Shown here: in pieces, positions 21,969-32,471 of the stretch
How positions within the stretch are numbered: position 1 is the first letter of the stretch
Layout: every line of letters begins with the position of its first letter
Assembly: GCA_025603075.1 (NCBI GenBank)
Contig: MU626456.1
Coordinates: 1 to 36,013 of the forward strand
From: Neoconidiobolus thromboides FSU 785
Lineage: Eukaryota > Entomophthoromycota > Entomophthoromycetes > Entomophthorales > Neoconidiobolaceae
DNA length: 36,013 nt
Direction of reading: 5' to 3'
Position numbers and translations under genes: made by a program
The notes under the pieces: model-generated
Told to the model about the DNA's origin: nothing
Databases searched by the model: none
The model's input: only the letters and a program-made list of their open reading frames with translations

Positions 21969-23684
21969 ATGGAAGAGAAAAAGTGGACTTTAACGTCAGA
22001 GCAAGAATTAAGACTAGAAGTGGATAAAAAGCAAGCATTCAAACTAAAAGTAAAGCATTAAACAATCACCATAACTAATATTCAACCATATTTCTCCAGT
22101 TAGAAGTAGGTACAGCTGAAGTGTTTGGAACTGAGTTGGTAAAGAACATATGGTATGAGTTCACCAATACTAAGATTGCTTTGTTTACCTGGCATGGATG
22201 TGAATTAATTATATCCTTTTTTTATTACAAAATTAAAAATAAAACTTATTATTTGATATTATTTCTTTAACTTTTTATTTTTACTCTGAAGGGGAATGTA
22301 AAGTAGGTTACGCGGTAGATGAAACACCAATGCCAACTTATTTAAATTTACATTTGGCACTAGAAAATTTAAGAAACAAAAGTGAACAGAATAAAGAATT
22401 CGGACCAAGGGTAATAGAAATTAGCAATGAAAATGAAGATGTTAATTTTATTAGGTATTAATTTTAGGTCCAAAAGACAGTGGAAAAACCTCAATTTGTA
22501 AAATATTATTGAACTATTCTTTGAGACAAAAGAGAAGGCCTTTATTTATTGATTTAGATACTATGAATGTACTCTATTATACTTATAGTTATTACATAAA
22601 ATAACATATATTACTAGGGCACCATAACGATACCAGGAAGTATAGGGGCGGTGAGCTTAGATTATGTATTAAGTGTAGAAGAAGGGTTTTCAAACCTGGT
22701 TTCCATTTCTCAAGCAGAGGATAAGCCAATTCAGCCATTAAGTTATTTTTATGGGTATCATAATCCAAGTGAAAATAGTAGCTTGTATCAGAGATTAGTA
22801 AATCAATTGGGCCAAATGATTGATAAAAGAATGAAAAAGAATTTAGACAATAAAGTATCTGGATGTATCATTGATACTATTGGTTTAGTAGATGAAAAAG
22901 CATTTGAGCTGCATTTGAATGCTATAAAAACTTTTAACGGTAGGTATATTGTAATTATATATAACATAACATTTTATACATTTTCTTATAGTTAATGTGG
23001 TGATTGTCGTTGGGCATGAGAGATTATATAGCGATATGGTGCGAGCCAACCAAGATAATAAAGACATAACTGTACTAAGATTAGCAAAATCAGGGGGAGT
23101 AATAGTATAATTGCTATAATTTAACAATTAATATATATATCATTATATTAGGTGGTAACGCGAGACCCAGAAACAATGAAAGAATTACAGTCTAATAAAA
23201 TAAGAGAATACTTTTATGGAACTGTCAATAATGAGCTTACTCCTTCTCCTAATGTTATTAAATTTAATGATATCAACATTTTTAAAGTAGGAGAAAGTAA
23301 AAGCATACTATTTCATACTTAACAAACACTAATATTATTTTAGGTAAAATGGCCCCAACATCAGCATTGCCCGTCGGTATGGATCGTAAATTAAGTGAAA
23401 CCAAGTTAACTAAAATGGAGCTTGGAGAATATTTATTACATTCTATATTAGCTGTCTGTAGTACTAACTCAGATCAAGAAGATGACATAATTACTTCAAA
23501 TATTCATGGTTTTGTTTATATGTAAGCTACTATATCACTGTTTAGTTTATAGAGTACTTAACTCTTCTTATTTAGTACAGATATTGACCAGGCAAATCAA
23601 ACCATTACTTTACTGCTACCCTCCACTGGTAAATTACCTAACTCCACTTTGCTTTTAAGCTCCTTCCAATGGTTTGATGTTTAA
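21969..23684 (+). CDS. CLP1: CLP1, polynucleotide kinase-like subunit of the pre-mRNA cleavage complex (9 exons)
   Basis: Nuclear subunit of cleavage factor IA/II in mRNA 3'-end formation; relatives have 5'-OH RNA kinase activity. Exons 21969-22049, 22100-22210, 22285-22410, 22455-22568, 22618-22939, 22992-23098, 23152-23296, 23344-23521 and 23576-23684 sum to 431 codons (430 aa), the normal family length. N-terminal beta domain has [10 protein letters not shown] and [19 protein letters not shown]. Walker A is GPKDSGKT (residues 111-118), with [15 protein letters not shown] just after. The C-terminal domain includes [10 protein letters not shown], typical of the family. Seven introns are GT-AG, 44-54 nt. 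The second intron (22211-22284) is AT-AC; removing it joins CELI to SEGECK, restoring family-conserved sequence. The 44-nt intron 3 is also needed to keep VLILGPKD in frame. Confidence 0.94.
22211..22284 (+). other. U12-type AT-AC intron in CLP1
   Basis: The 5' end is ATATCCTTT, the textbook minor-spliceosome donor. TTCTTTAAC at 22263-22271 is a close match to the U12 branch site TTCCTTAAC. The intron ends TTTTTAC, 14-15 nt past the branch adenosines, the usual spacing. Removing 74 nt (phase 0) joins the flanking exons into sequence conserved in CLP1. No GT-AG alternative gives a conserved junction. Splicing itself is not demonstrated. Confidence 0.85.
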
Positions 23685-24002
23685 TAAATATTTGAATTGA
23701 ACAATAACTATAATCTTGTTCTACAATATTAGTAGTGTGTTATTTCTTAGTTCTCCATTAATTATAATTACTAAAAACAGTCACTATTTTATCTAGCCAA
23801 TAAAACATGAAGACAGAGGGGTTGAATATTTAGCATCTTCACTGATTGGCTAGGTTTAAAAATCAGGCTGATGTTACAAAAAGTCAAAGATAGGTTTAGC
23901 ATTTAGTATTAGCATTTAAAAACAAAAGCTTCAACTTTTCAAATTATATTTTTGAATATTTGATTGAATATTTTCCAATACCATCATTTTCTTATATAGC
24001 AG
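23685..24002. other. intergenic CLP1-SCP2
   Basis: AT-rich spacer with the 3' flank of CLP1 and the promoter of the SCP2-domain gene. The sequence just before the start codon, TTCTTATATAGCAG, looks like a splice acceptor, so a 5' untranslated exon upstream is possible. Confidence 0.4.
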
Positions 24003-24565
24003 ATGCAAATAAAAAAAGACCTAAAAGCGGACATTCTATTCCAGCAATTAAAACAAGAGCTAAAGAAACAGGAGGATCCAAGCAAATTTAACAAGATAAG
24101 GGGTTTGTTCATTATTTCAGTTTTTAACAAAGGAAAGTATGAGAAAGATTGGTAAATTTGTTTTCTGTTTATTTAGTGCACTTTAATGTTCAACTATCTT
24201 TTGTTGAATTTTTAGGTATATGTATTTTCAAGGTAAATTTTAAAGTCTTACCTATCAACAATAATTCTAATCAAACTCATAAAGGAAATAATGAAGCTCC
24301 AATAATAACTGATGTTCGCTCAACAATTAACACGACTTCTAATCAGCAGAAAACAGCCATCGTCATAATAGAATTAGAAGATAAAGATTTAGTGAATTTT
24401 GTAGCAGGCGGAATCAGCGGTATTCAAAGTATTATGTCTGGTAGAGTTAAAATCGTAGGAGACTTTAATTTGGCTCAGCAACTTGAAACTTTATTCCTTG
24501 AACTTGGAGGTGTGGAGAAAACAATGTCGTATATTAAGAGTGGACAGGTACAATCAAAGCTTTAA
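24003..24565 (+). CDS. single SCP2-domain protein with peroxisomal SKL terminus
   Basis: Sterol carrier protein 2 domain, a lipid- and acyl-CoA-binding fold that often works in peroxisomal beta-oxidation. Exons 24003-24151, 24216-24232 and 24285-24565 give 149 codons (148 aa). The middle exon is only 17 nt. After splicing, the frame reads NKGKYEKDWYMYFQGNNEAP, then the acidic strand TAIVIIELEDKDLVNFVAGG, then the family signature IMSGRVKIVGDFNLAQQLET (methionine-Ser-Gly then Lys-Ile-Gly/Val-Gly-Asp). The last three residues are SKL, a canonical PTS1 peroxisome import signal. It is nearly all domain, like yeast-type POX18 proteins, with no thiolase or dehydrogenase part. An alternative reading without the 17-nt exon gives an open frame from 24149 but loses the conserved tryptophan region. 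Confidence 0.82.
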
Positions 24566-25253
24566 TTAAAGTTAAGTTTACCATGCAGATGCAATTTTTA
24601 ATTAAATTTATTCCATTTTTTTAATTTACGCAAATTTTAATATTAAAAATAGCTTTAATGAGGCTTAAAAATTGATTTATTCAGTATGCTAAATATTACA
24701 ATAAAATACTTATAGCAGGGGTTAAATAAAAATGCATTTATTTCGAAGTATAAATACCTTAAAGTATTATTTAACGATTATAGTTATAACTATCTAAAAG
24801 GTAAGTAAGTAACTTAACACATAAAACAGAAAAATGTTTGAACAACATTATCAACTTAAATTATATCTACAAATTACGATTTAATTAATTTAAACAAATA
24901 AAATAATAAGAATAAGATCCCCAAATTAAGAAGAATTTATTAGAGTTAACTTCATAATGACATCTATTAACATAATCCTCAAGAGAAACCGTGTAAGCCA
25001 ATAAATTGATTTGAACAGCAAAGTAACCAGATCTAAGCGAATGAAATCAAAAAAAGCCAGTAAATGATTGGCACAAAAATATTTTAGAAAAGTAACGGAA
25101 CTAAAAAGTAAAAAAAGGGTAACAGCAAAGTTTAAATTGACTCAAAAACAACTTAATAAAATTGAAGAAATACCAGAGCCCCACTTGGATCAAAAATCCA
25201 AGCCAAAATTATTTAAAAGAATTTCTACTTCTCTATCAATTAAGTTCAATTCA
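24566..25253. other. intergenic SCP2-Mo25, with uncertain 5' coding extension
   Basis: Mostly AT-rich. From about 25068 to 25253 an open, Lys-rich frame runs in phase with Mo25 but has no ATG. It may be 5' untranslated sequence or the end of an upstream exon. Confidence 0.4.
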
Positions 25254-26715
25254 ATGAATTTTTTATTTAAATCAAAGAACAAATCCCCTGCTGAACTCGT
25301 TAAAGTGGTTAGAGAAACTATCCCTAAGTTAGAGCATGGTGATAAAAGAAAAGTATTGTTATATATCACATTAATGTTATCCTTTATTTATTTTTATTTT
25401 AAATAGGCAAAAGAAGAAGTAGCAAAATGTTTATCTTCAATGAAGGTAATATTATTTGGGGATGGAGGTAACTAAACAATTGAATAAAGATTTAAAGAAG
25501 ACTAATTTGAATTAAAAGATAACGAACCATCAATGGAACTAGTAGCCCAATTATCTCAAGAAATCTATAACAATGATTTATTATCTATTTTGATTAACAA
25601 CATTTCTCGTCTTGAGTTTGAAGTAAGTTTATAGAGAAGCATAAAATATATAGTATATCTAAATCATGTAGACTCGTAAAGATGTAGCACAAATATTTAA
25701 TAACTTGCTAAGAAGAAAGATCGGATCTAGATTACCAACTGTTGAATATTTAGCTAATAGAGAAAAGATTTTATTCTTATTATTAAAAGGGTAGGTATTT
25801 AGGTTTTGACGAAACACATTATTGACAATCATTAATGTATATTTAATAGGTATGAGACAGCAGAAATAGCATTAAACTGCGGAATGGTATTAAGGGAATG
25901 CTTTCGTTATGAACCATTAGCACAAATCATACTAAACTCAGAAGCTTTCTTTGATTTTTTTAATTATGTCGAAACAGGTACCTTTGATATTGCCTCTGAT
26001 GCTTTTGCCTCATTTAGAGTAAGAATAATTCGACTGATTATGATAAAGGACATCTTTTAATGATATTATTAGGAAATTTTAACTCGTCATAAAAAACTAG
26101 TATCTCAGTTTTTAGAAGCTAACTATGATAAAGTAAATTATTATTTGTTAAGTTGATTAATTGACTAATGTGCTTTATTTATAGTTTTTTGAAGAATATC
26201 AAAAGTTACTTAATTCACCAAATTACGTTACCAAAAGACAGTCCTTAAAGGTAACTTTTATTTTATTTATTAATACAAATAATTAATAATTGATATTTTT
26301 AGCTGCTAAATGAAATTTTATTAGAACGTTCTAATTTTACGATTATGACCCGCTATATTTCCGTTGGGGATACACTCAAATTAATGATGAACTTATTAAG
26401 GGATAAAAGTCGCAACATTCAATTCGAAGCATTTCATGTATTTAAAGTAAACTATTAACATTATATAACAAAAATAATATTAATGTAATATAATAGGTGT
26501 TTGTTGCCAATCCTAATAAAAGCAAACCAGTTTTAGATATATTGACCAAAAATAAAGATAAATTGGAAACTTTCTTGAGCAATTTTCATAACGATCGTAA
26601 TGGTAAACTTAATACTTATTATATGTTAATCAACTTATATTGACACATTAATTTAGATGACCAACAATTCCATGACGAGAAGGCATTTTTATTAAAGCAA
26701 ATCCAAAAGCTTTAA
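25254..26715 (+). CDS. HYM1: Mo25/Hym1 scaffold protein (10 exons)
   Basis: Mo25-family helical-repeat scaffold of the RAM/MOR (NDR kinase) network in fungi and of LKB1-STRAD in animals; acts in polarity, cell separation and hyphal growth. Exons 25254-25352, 25407-25467, 25519-25622, 25672-25790, 25850-26018, 26073-26132, 26185-26250, 26303-26446, 26497-26602 and 26657-26715 give 329 codons (328 aa), normal length. It starts [20 protein letters not shown], the usual Mo25 N-terminus. Other landmarks are [65 protein letters not shown] and [16 protein letters not shown] near the C-terminus. The ATG was chosen because family proteins begin here; an in-frame 62-codon open stretch lies upstream but has no ATG. 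Introns 49-59 nt. Confidence 0.95.
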
Positions 26716-26926
26716 TAATTTTATCTTTCTTTTTAATTATATAATCTTACTCATTTTATAGTAATAAATTAATAACCATTTTAACTTTGCCTTTTTTATT
26801 TTAAATTTGTTCTTACAGCTCCAGTTCTGTTGCTATGAATTCACTGCATTTAATTGGCTTAGATTTAACTCTTGTTTACTATTTACTTTGTTTTTAATCA
26901 TTTATTTAATATTAAATTTAATAACT
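26716..26926. other. short intergenic spacer
   Basis: AT-rich spacer between Mo25 and the EF-hand gene, which are on the same strand. Nothing else seen. Confidence 0.4.
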
Positions 26927-27444
26927 ATGGTAAATAAAATCAACATAATACAATTTAAATACTAATTAAACTACAGATACCAAATATATCCTCGGCAACA
27001 ATCTTAACTTTAGAAGAGCTATTTCAGCAATATGATCAAGATAATGATGGCTATATATCAGCCTCAGATCTAAGTCTAACGCTTGAACAAACGGGTGCCT
27101 CCATAAGCTCTGAAGAGATTGAAAAGATGATAGCTTTAGGCGACATTGATAATCGAGGGAAACTGGATAAAGAAGAGTTTATCTTGCTATTTTACAATTT
27201 ATTCGAAAAAAAAGAAGAAAGTGATGATAATTTTAATCTATTTAAATTACTAGAAAATGGGGAAAGTGGATTTATTGATGCTGGGCAGCTAGGAATGGTG
27301 CTAGTAGCATTGAATAGTGAACTAATACAGGGAGTTAAAGAGGATCAATTGGAGCAGAGTGTTTTGGAACTTATTAGAGAAGTGGATTTGGACGGGGATT
27401 CGGTTATTAATTACAACGAGTTTTTGAAGATTATGGTAGTTTAA
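26927..27444 (+). CDS. four EF-hand calcium-binding protein (calmodulin/centrin/light-chain type)
   Basis: The start codon 26927-26929 is immediately followed by a GT donor. A 47-nt intron (26930-26976, ending ACTACAG) joins it to an exon 26977-27444, giving 157 codons (156 aa) that begin MIPNISSATILTLEELFQQY. No other in-frame ATG exists before residue 51, which would cut off the first EF-hand. EF-hand loops: DQDNDGYISASD (canonical but Asp at position 12), DIDNRGKLDKEE (canonical), ENGESGFIDAGQ (degenerate, lacks Asp1 and Glu12), DLDGDSVINYNE (near-canonical, Ser at position 6). It is too divergent to call true calmodulin; a centrin-like or myosin light-chain-like regulator is possible. Confidence 0.8.
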
Positions 27445-27554
27445 AATTACTATTTAGAATTTATTTATTTATTTATTTATTTTAGAATAACAATAATCAT
27501 GAACATTAAAAAATTATAACTTTATTTAGTTTATTCTATGTTTTTAGGGTAAAT

Positions 27555-28068
27555 TTATTCAAAGCGTACCTTCTTCTTTATCTATTTAAAATTAAAGTTT
27601 TATTATTATTATCAATCTTATTGATTTACCTTTTTTGCATTCTTGTTGGTAGTAGTAATATTTGAAGACTCGCTATTATTTGTAATGCTGTTTTTATTTA
27701 TAGTAGTATCCTTATTTTCAGTGACACTTTTTGTATTATTTTTAGTTTTATTTTTAGCTATCAACTTTTTCTTCATTTCTTCCAACTTCTTGTTCCTTTC
27801 ACTTTTTCGAATCTCCTTTTGCTCCTCTTTCTCTTTTAAATATTGTTGTTTTGAGCTCTAAACAAATTAGATTCCATATCATTTTGTTATACAAATTACT
27901 ATTACTTCTTTTAGCTTCTTGTTATTTATTGCTTCATTTTGTTTTTCAATAATCCCACCCATGATTTTAAGCATATCTTCCTTGAATAATCAAATCTTTT
28001 AGTTTTAATTTATTAGCTAATATTACTATAGTTACTCTCTCTACATATTTAGTTGCTTTCTTTTTCAT
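27555..28068 (-). CDS. small basic coiled protein, unknown function (4 exons)
   Basis: Not recognised. Exons 28068-28045, 27980-27906, 27857-27630 and 27581-27555 give 118 codons (117 aa), with GT-AG introns of 64, 48 and 48 nt that keep the frame. The N-terminus MKKKATKYEDMLKIMGGIIE leads into a Lys/Glu-rich coiled coil (LKEKEEQKEIRKSERNKKLE), then a Thr/Asn/Ser-rich linker and a last 9-codon exon giving the tail KIKKKVRFE. The basic content suggests a nucleolar or nucleic-acid associated protein, but this is a guess from composition. The first intron is the least certain junction: an unspliced frame would end after 33 codons. It is convergent with the EF-hand gene, 110 bp apart. Confidence 0.6.
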
Positions 28069-28279
28069 TTTTGAATAGATTTAATTATTGAGAAATAAAA
28101 ATAAAAAAAGTTATTTTTTGAATTTTTTTAAATAAAATTGGTAGATTTTATTGGTGTAACCTAGATCATATATTTTTACTCAAATCTAAAATAGTAGCTA
28201 GCCTTTACACAAAAATCACTACTATTATCATTTTATGATAGATTTCATCTAACGAAATTCTTTTTAAAATCTGTCTCTA

Positions 28280-28382
28280 TATTGAGATGTGTTTTTATGT
28301 TTAAGAATTTTACTAACAATTTTTCCATTCAAATAGCACTTAAGAAATAGAGGAAGTGATGAAGCAAAAAAACACCCACATA
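28280..28382 (+). mobile_element. MITE-like element, copy 10
   Basis: Forward orientation. It starts TATTGAGATGTGTTTTTATG, has the core TTCAAATAGCACTTAAGAAA, and ends ACACCCACATA, flanked by TA. It lies upstream of the small basic protein gene. Confidence 0.72.
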
Positions 28383-29414
28383 AAATGGAACGCTATAACT
28401 AAAATAGCTGCGTCTTTATATAGTAGATTCAAACAAATCCAAATCCTCAGTAAAAGCACTAGGTAGTAACTTGAATTAAATCCTATTGATATAGTATCAG
28501 ACGCCTGTTAAAGTTAAATTTTAACTTTATAAGGTTTAAAGTCTGTTTAATATAGTTTTTCACTTATAATATCCTGATTATAGCTTTGTTTAATTTTATA
28601 AAATCAACCATTAGAGAATTTTCGTCTAAATAACTGCTTTGAGTAAAATCAATTTCTATAAAGCAAATTCAATCAATAAAGGTAGCCGAAGTCAATATAG
28701 AAAGATAGGTACTTTAAACGTTCTTTAATTTAAAATGGTATATCAAATTCTATTTAAAAAGGATTTCGTTATCACTATTGTTTTTGACTTTTTTCTCTTT
28801 GTAATTTGGAATATGCCTTGCTTCTTTTATGTAAGCTATTTTAACTCTATTTAAAGGGAATGTAAACCATTGACTTAGAATGAAAATCCTGCCCTAATTT
28901 AAACTAAAGGGAAAGTTAAAAAACAGTTGTTAGCGCTTTAGAGAAATGCAGTAATTTGGTTTAATGGAATAATATTTAAATAAATTGAAAAGTAATGCAA
29001 TGGTCGCAGTACTCATAAATTTCGAGATTAGTTTTCTATTGCCAAGAGTAGTCTTAAGAACTAATAAAAGTAAATTAATATCATTTTATTTTTAAATTCT
29101 AGAATTCCAAGTCTTTATTGTTCAAAAGCTAAACTTTAAATTGAAATAATAAGAATTAAAATGAAAAAATGTTACTTACTGAACAATAAACGCTAACGGT
29201 AATTTTTTTAAAATAGTTCTATTTAGAACATGAGGCTAACCTTGATTTCATCCAAAAACATAAAAAATCATGGTGACTACCAATGAAATTGAGGAAATCA
29301 TTACTTCGAAAGTTACACATTAGAGTGTAATAACTTGCATGGAAAGTTAAGAACAAGTTAAAAACAAATAAATTGGCTTTTATTAGAGTTAAACTTTAAT
29401 ACTTTTAATAAAAA
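28383..29414. other. 1.0-kb intergenic region
   Basis: Between the divergently transcribed small basic protein gene and TVP18. AT-rich with stops in all frames; no RNA gene or repeat beyond the element at its left edge. Confidence 0.5.
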
Positions 29415-30265
29415 ATGGTAGATATTAAATCTGAATTTCAATCAGGACAGTTTACACTTTACGGGCAATGGTAAGCATAATAATAAGTTCGATATATGTC
29501 TCACAATATATAATAATATTAACGATGATCCTTTATGTAATTTATATTAACATTGATTTAATCTAGGACTGGACTTCTTAGTTCAATATGTAAATCTCAC
29601 ATCAAAAATAATAAAAAGCATTAAATTAATTATCAAATAGTACTGATCATCCTTGGTATCGTGTCCTTCCTTTCTGTCGTCGTTTTCTCGATATTATCTT
29701 TGTAATTAGTACTTCGGTTTTAAGCTATAAAATTTTAATTGTTTTTAGCATATTCTCAGGAATCATTTTGTTATTAGAAATCCCATTGTTTGTTAAGGTA
29801 AGCTTATAGTTACATGGAAAATGATATCAATATTAAGTATCAAATATATAGGTTATTCCAGGAGGACCAAAGATGTAGGTTTAAACCAAAGATTTATTTT
29901 ATGTTTATTAACTATTTTCTAGTCAAACTTTCGTAGATTATTTCGAAAATCATTACTTCCGTGGAGCTTTATATTTAGCGTAAATTTTTGTTATTTATTT
30001 AAAACGAGATTTTTGAATTTCTATTTAGTTTCTCTATCGTTATCTTTTTATCCACCTTACAAGCTAATACCTCCCTTATTTTACCTGGTATTACTCTCTT
30101 AGCTACCTCAGCTTGCTACTGTAAGTGTTTATGTTTAATTTTTTATACATGCTAATCATTTATTATGTACATCTAGTTGTTGCTGGTTTTAAACATCAAG
30201 AAAGAGTTACTTCTTCCCTTTTAGGTGGCACTGGAATTATGGCTGGTGCTCAATCTTTAGCTTAG
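29415..30265 (+). CDS. TVP18: TVP18-family Golgi membrane protein (8 exons)
   Basis: Small four-span membrane protein of late-Golgi vesicles, in the fungal Tvp18 family. Exons 29415-29470, 29567-29589, 29641-29701, 29749-29797, 29852-29874, 29923-29979, 30029-30120 and 30177-30265 give 150 codons (149 aa); family members are about 160 aa. The N-terminus FQSGQFTLYGQWTGLLSSIL matches the family opening (xFxIYGQW). The protein then shows hydrophobic helices, FSGIILLLEIPLFVKVIPGG, NHYFRGALYLAFSIVIFLST, and a C-terminal SACYFVAGFKHQE. Two internal exons are only 23 nt, so no single open frame is long. The first intron is 96 nt, the longest in the window; others are 47-56 nt. Confidence 0.85.
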
Positions 30266-30432
30266 CTTTTTATAAATCTTAAATTTAAAGCATTCTTTTT
30301 TTACATTTTTCAAGTTTTAGTGGTAATAGCAGAAATACTAATATATAAACAACTAATAACATAAAGTAATGTTAATAAAATTTTATTCAAAAATAAAATA
30401 GATAAATAAACAAAGAATAATAGTGTATATAA

Positions 30433-32471
30433 TTATCTCCAAGGATCTAAAACTGGCTCATTAAATGTTGAATAATCGTTCACTTCTCTATTAACTAACC
30501 GTTTTAGTTCATTCTTCCAATCTTCTTTTGATGTTCCAACTAAATTTGATCCCCAAGGTGAAGAACTTAATGAATCACTACGTAAAATTGGAGTTGAATT
30601 TAAATTGGGTGTGCTGTTGTTAGTAGTATTACTATTACTGTTGCTTGGCTCCCCAGTATGATTAATAGACTCCAAAATAGCATCACTTGAATTACTTTTT
30701 AAATTATTCTTATTTATTTCTGTTTGAGATAGATTAGGCGTAGGCGTAGAATAATTTTTATTATGATGAATATTATTATTAACATTATTCTTGTTTTTAT
30801 TAACGTTATTATTACTATAATTGAATTTTATAAACGATTCAATTGTTGGTATATTATAATCCCCATACGAAAATACTCTTGAATTTTTGTATAATTCTTC
30901 TGCTACTTCATCTTCCATAACAAAATCAAATGTAATTGAACTTAATAAATCATTTTCATTTCTATTATCATTTGAGCTTATAGTGGAATGGCTTAATTTA
31001 CCTTGTGCACCTTTAATCCAATATTTATGCTGGCCATTTGATGAATATCTCAGACCAGCTTTCAATCGATTATTTAATCCACTTTCTGTAATTGGGGCAC
31101 CTTCTGCAGGCTCAAATGCGCGATAGTTAAATTTAGTACCTGAATAAGTCTCTACGGAATCCAAGATTATATCTTTGATACCTATTGCATCTCTTATCGC
31201 ATAAAATATCTTTAATCTCACTAAAATACCATTTTTGGGCATATAATCCTTGTATGTAAATGCATACCAATGTGCTATGGCTCCAAATAATAACTCTATA
31301 CATATTAAGGCATCTTGTAAAGCCACAGCTGTATGCTCTTCTGTTAACCCATTCCCTTTATTAATTTATTAGCTATTAGTAATAATACGAGTAATTAAAG
31401 GTCGCTATTACCTAGATGCACCAAGCCAGTAGAAACTAAAGCGGAAATCACCAATCCTTGCCAAAAAGAAAAGAAAACAATGGCTTTTACACATAAAAAT
31501 TTAGCCAAAGGACTAACAAGTAATAAGTCTATATTAATAAATATAATAAATAGACTTACTTATATTCTTTAATATCGTTTTTGATCGTTTGAAATAAAAA
31601 TACTAAGCAGTATAAACTAATACAAACGGAGATATTATAAACAAAAGTTATATAAAAATAACCAGAATAAATTGACAAATCATTCTCATCATAGTTATTG
31701 GTATATTTCAACACCATAGTAATAATTGCTATCATTGGTTTAATATACACATATTGTAGAATACCTCTCTGTAGATATCTTTAGTATTTTGTTTTTATTT
31801 TATATTGTTTTACTTACCTTTAATGATAAAAACGAATAAGGATCTCCAACCTATAATATTGTTTAATATAATGATATTGTAGCATGTTCTATTCTATTTA
31901 CCTCCATCTCTTTTGAAAAATAATAAGCAGGCCATAAATGCTTAATTGGTGCTCTACCATATAATTTTCTCAGTAGTGCCCTTTCGCCTCCCATATAGTT
32001 AACCATTAAATTAAAAAAACAATAAATTACAAAAGCCTAATTAAAATTAATAAGAATATTAAATATTAATAGACTAGTTACTTCATAAATATCTCTTATT
32101 GCATCCACATAAAATGCTGCATTTAACGATACCAGACTAATCCACGAGGACATGGCATATACTGGTACCCTAAGTTTTATTTATTACTTTATATTATTAT
32201 CAAAAATAATATCTCTTACATCCATTTTATTCTGATAATATATCTTTGTAAGTGCTAAGATGAATCAATAATATGAGTACCATTATTTTTATAAATTTTA
32301 AATTTGTACCGGCTTTGTATAATTTTTAAGGTGTGAAATCATTGCAATGATTGAAACCAAACTAGCCAAAATCGAGAACACCAAACATATGTTGATGATA
32401 GTTTCTCCTAACTCAGCTCCAGACCCTCCTTCACCCCATTCTTCCTTATCTTGTTCCCATTTGATTATCAT
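30433..32471 (-). CDS. TMEM184/organic solute transporter Ost-alpha family membrane protein (8 exons)
   Basis: Seven-span DUF300 family protein, relatives of animal TMEM184 and Ost-alpha and of plant LAZ1; transport role in this organism unknown. Exons 32471-32310, 32254-32220, 32169-32082, 32036-31902, 31850-31818, 31768-31560, 31512-31412 and 31355-30433 give 562 codons (561 aa). Conserved stretches: HLKNYTKPHLQRYIIRIKWM, YAMSSWISLVSLNAAFYVDA, FNLMVNYMGGERAL, LKRGILQYVYIKPMIAI, NISVCISLYCLVFLF, KFLCVKAIVFFSFWQGL and LQDALICIELLFGAIAHWYA. The last ~230 residues are hydrophilic, Asn/Ser-rich and probably cytosolic and disordered, a fungal-type tail with RSDSLSSSPW near the end. Introns 45-56 nt. 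Convergent with TVP18, 167 bp between stop codons. Confidence 0.92.

Noticed and set aside
22651-22995. Open frame read as an independent 114-codon gene
   Set aside because: It is the inner part of CLP1 exon 5 plus intron read-through, not a separate gene.
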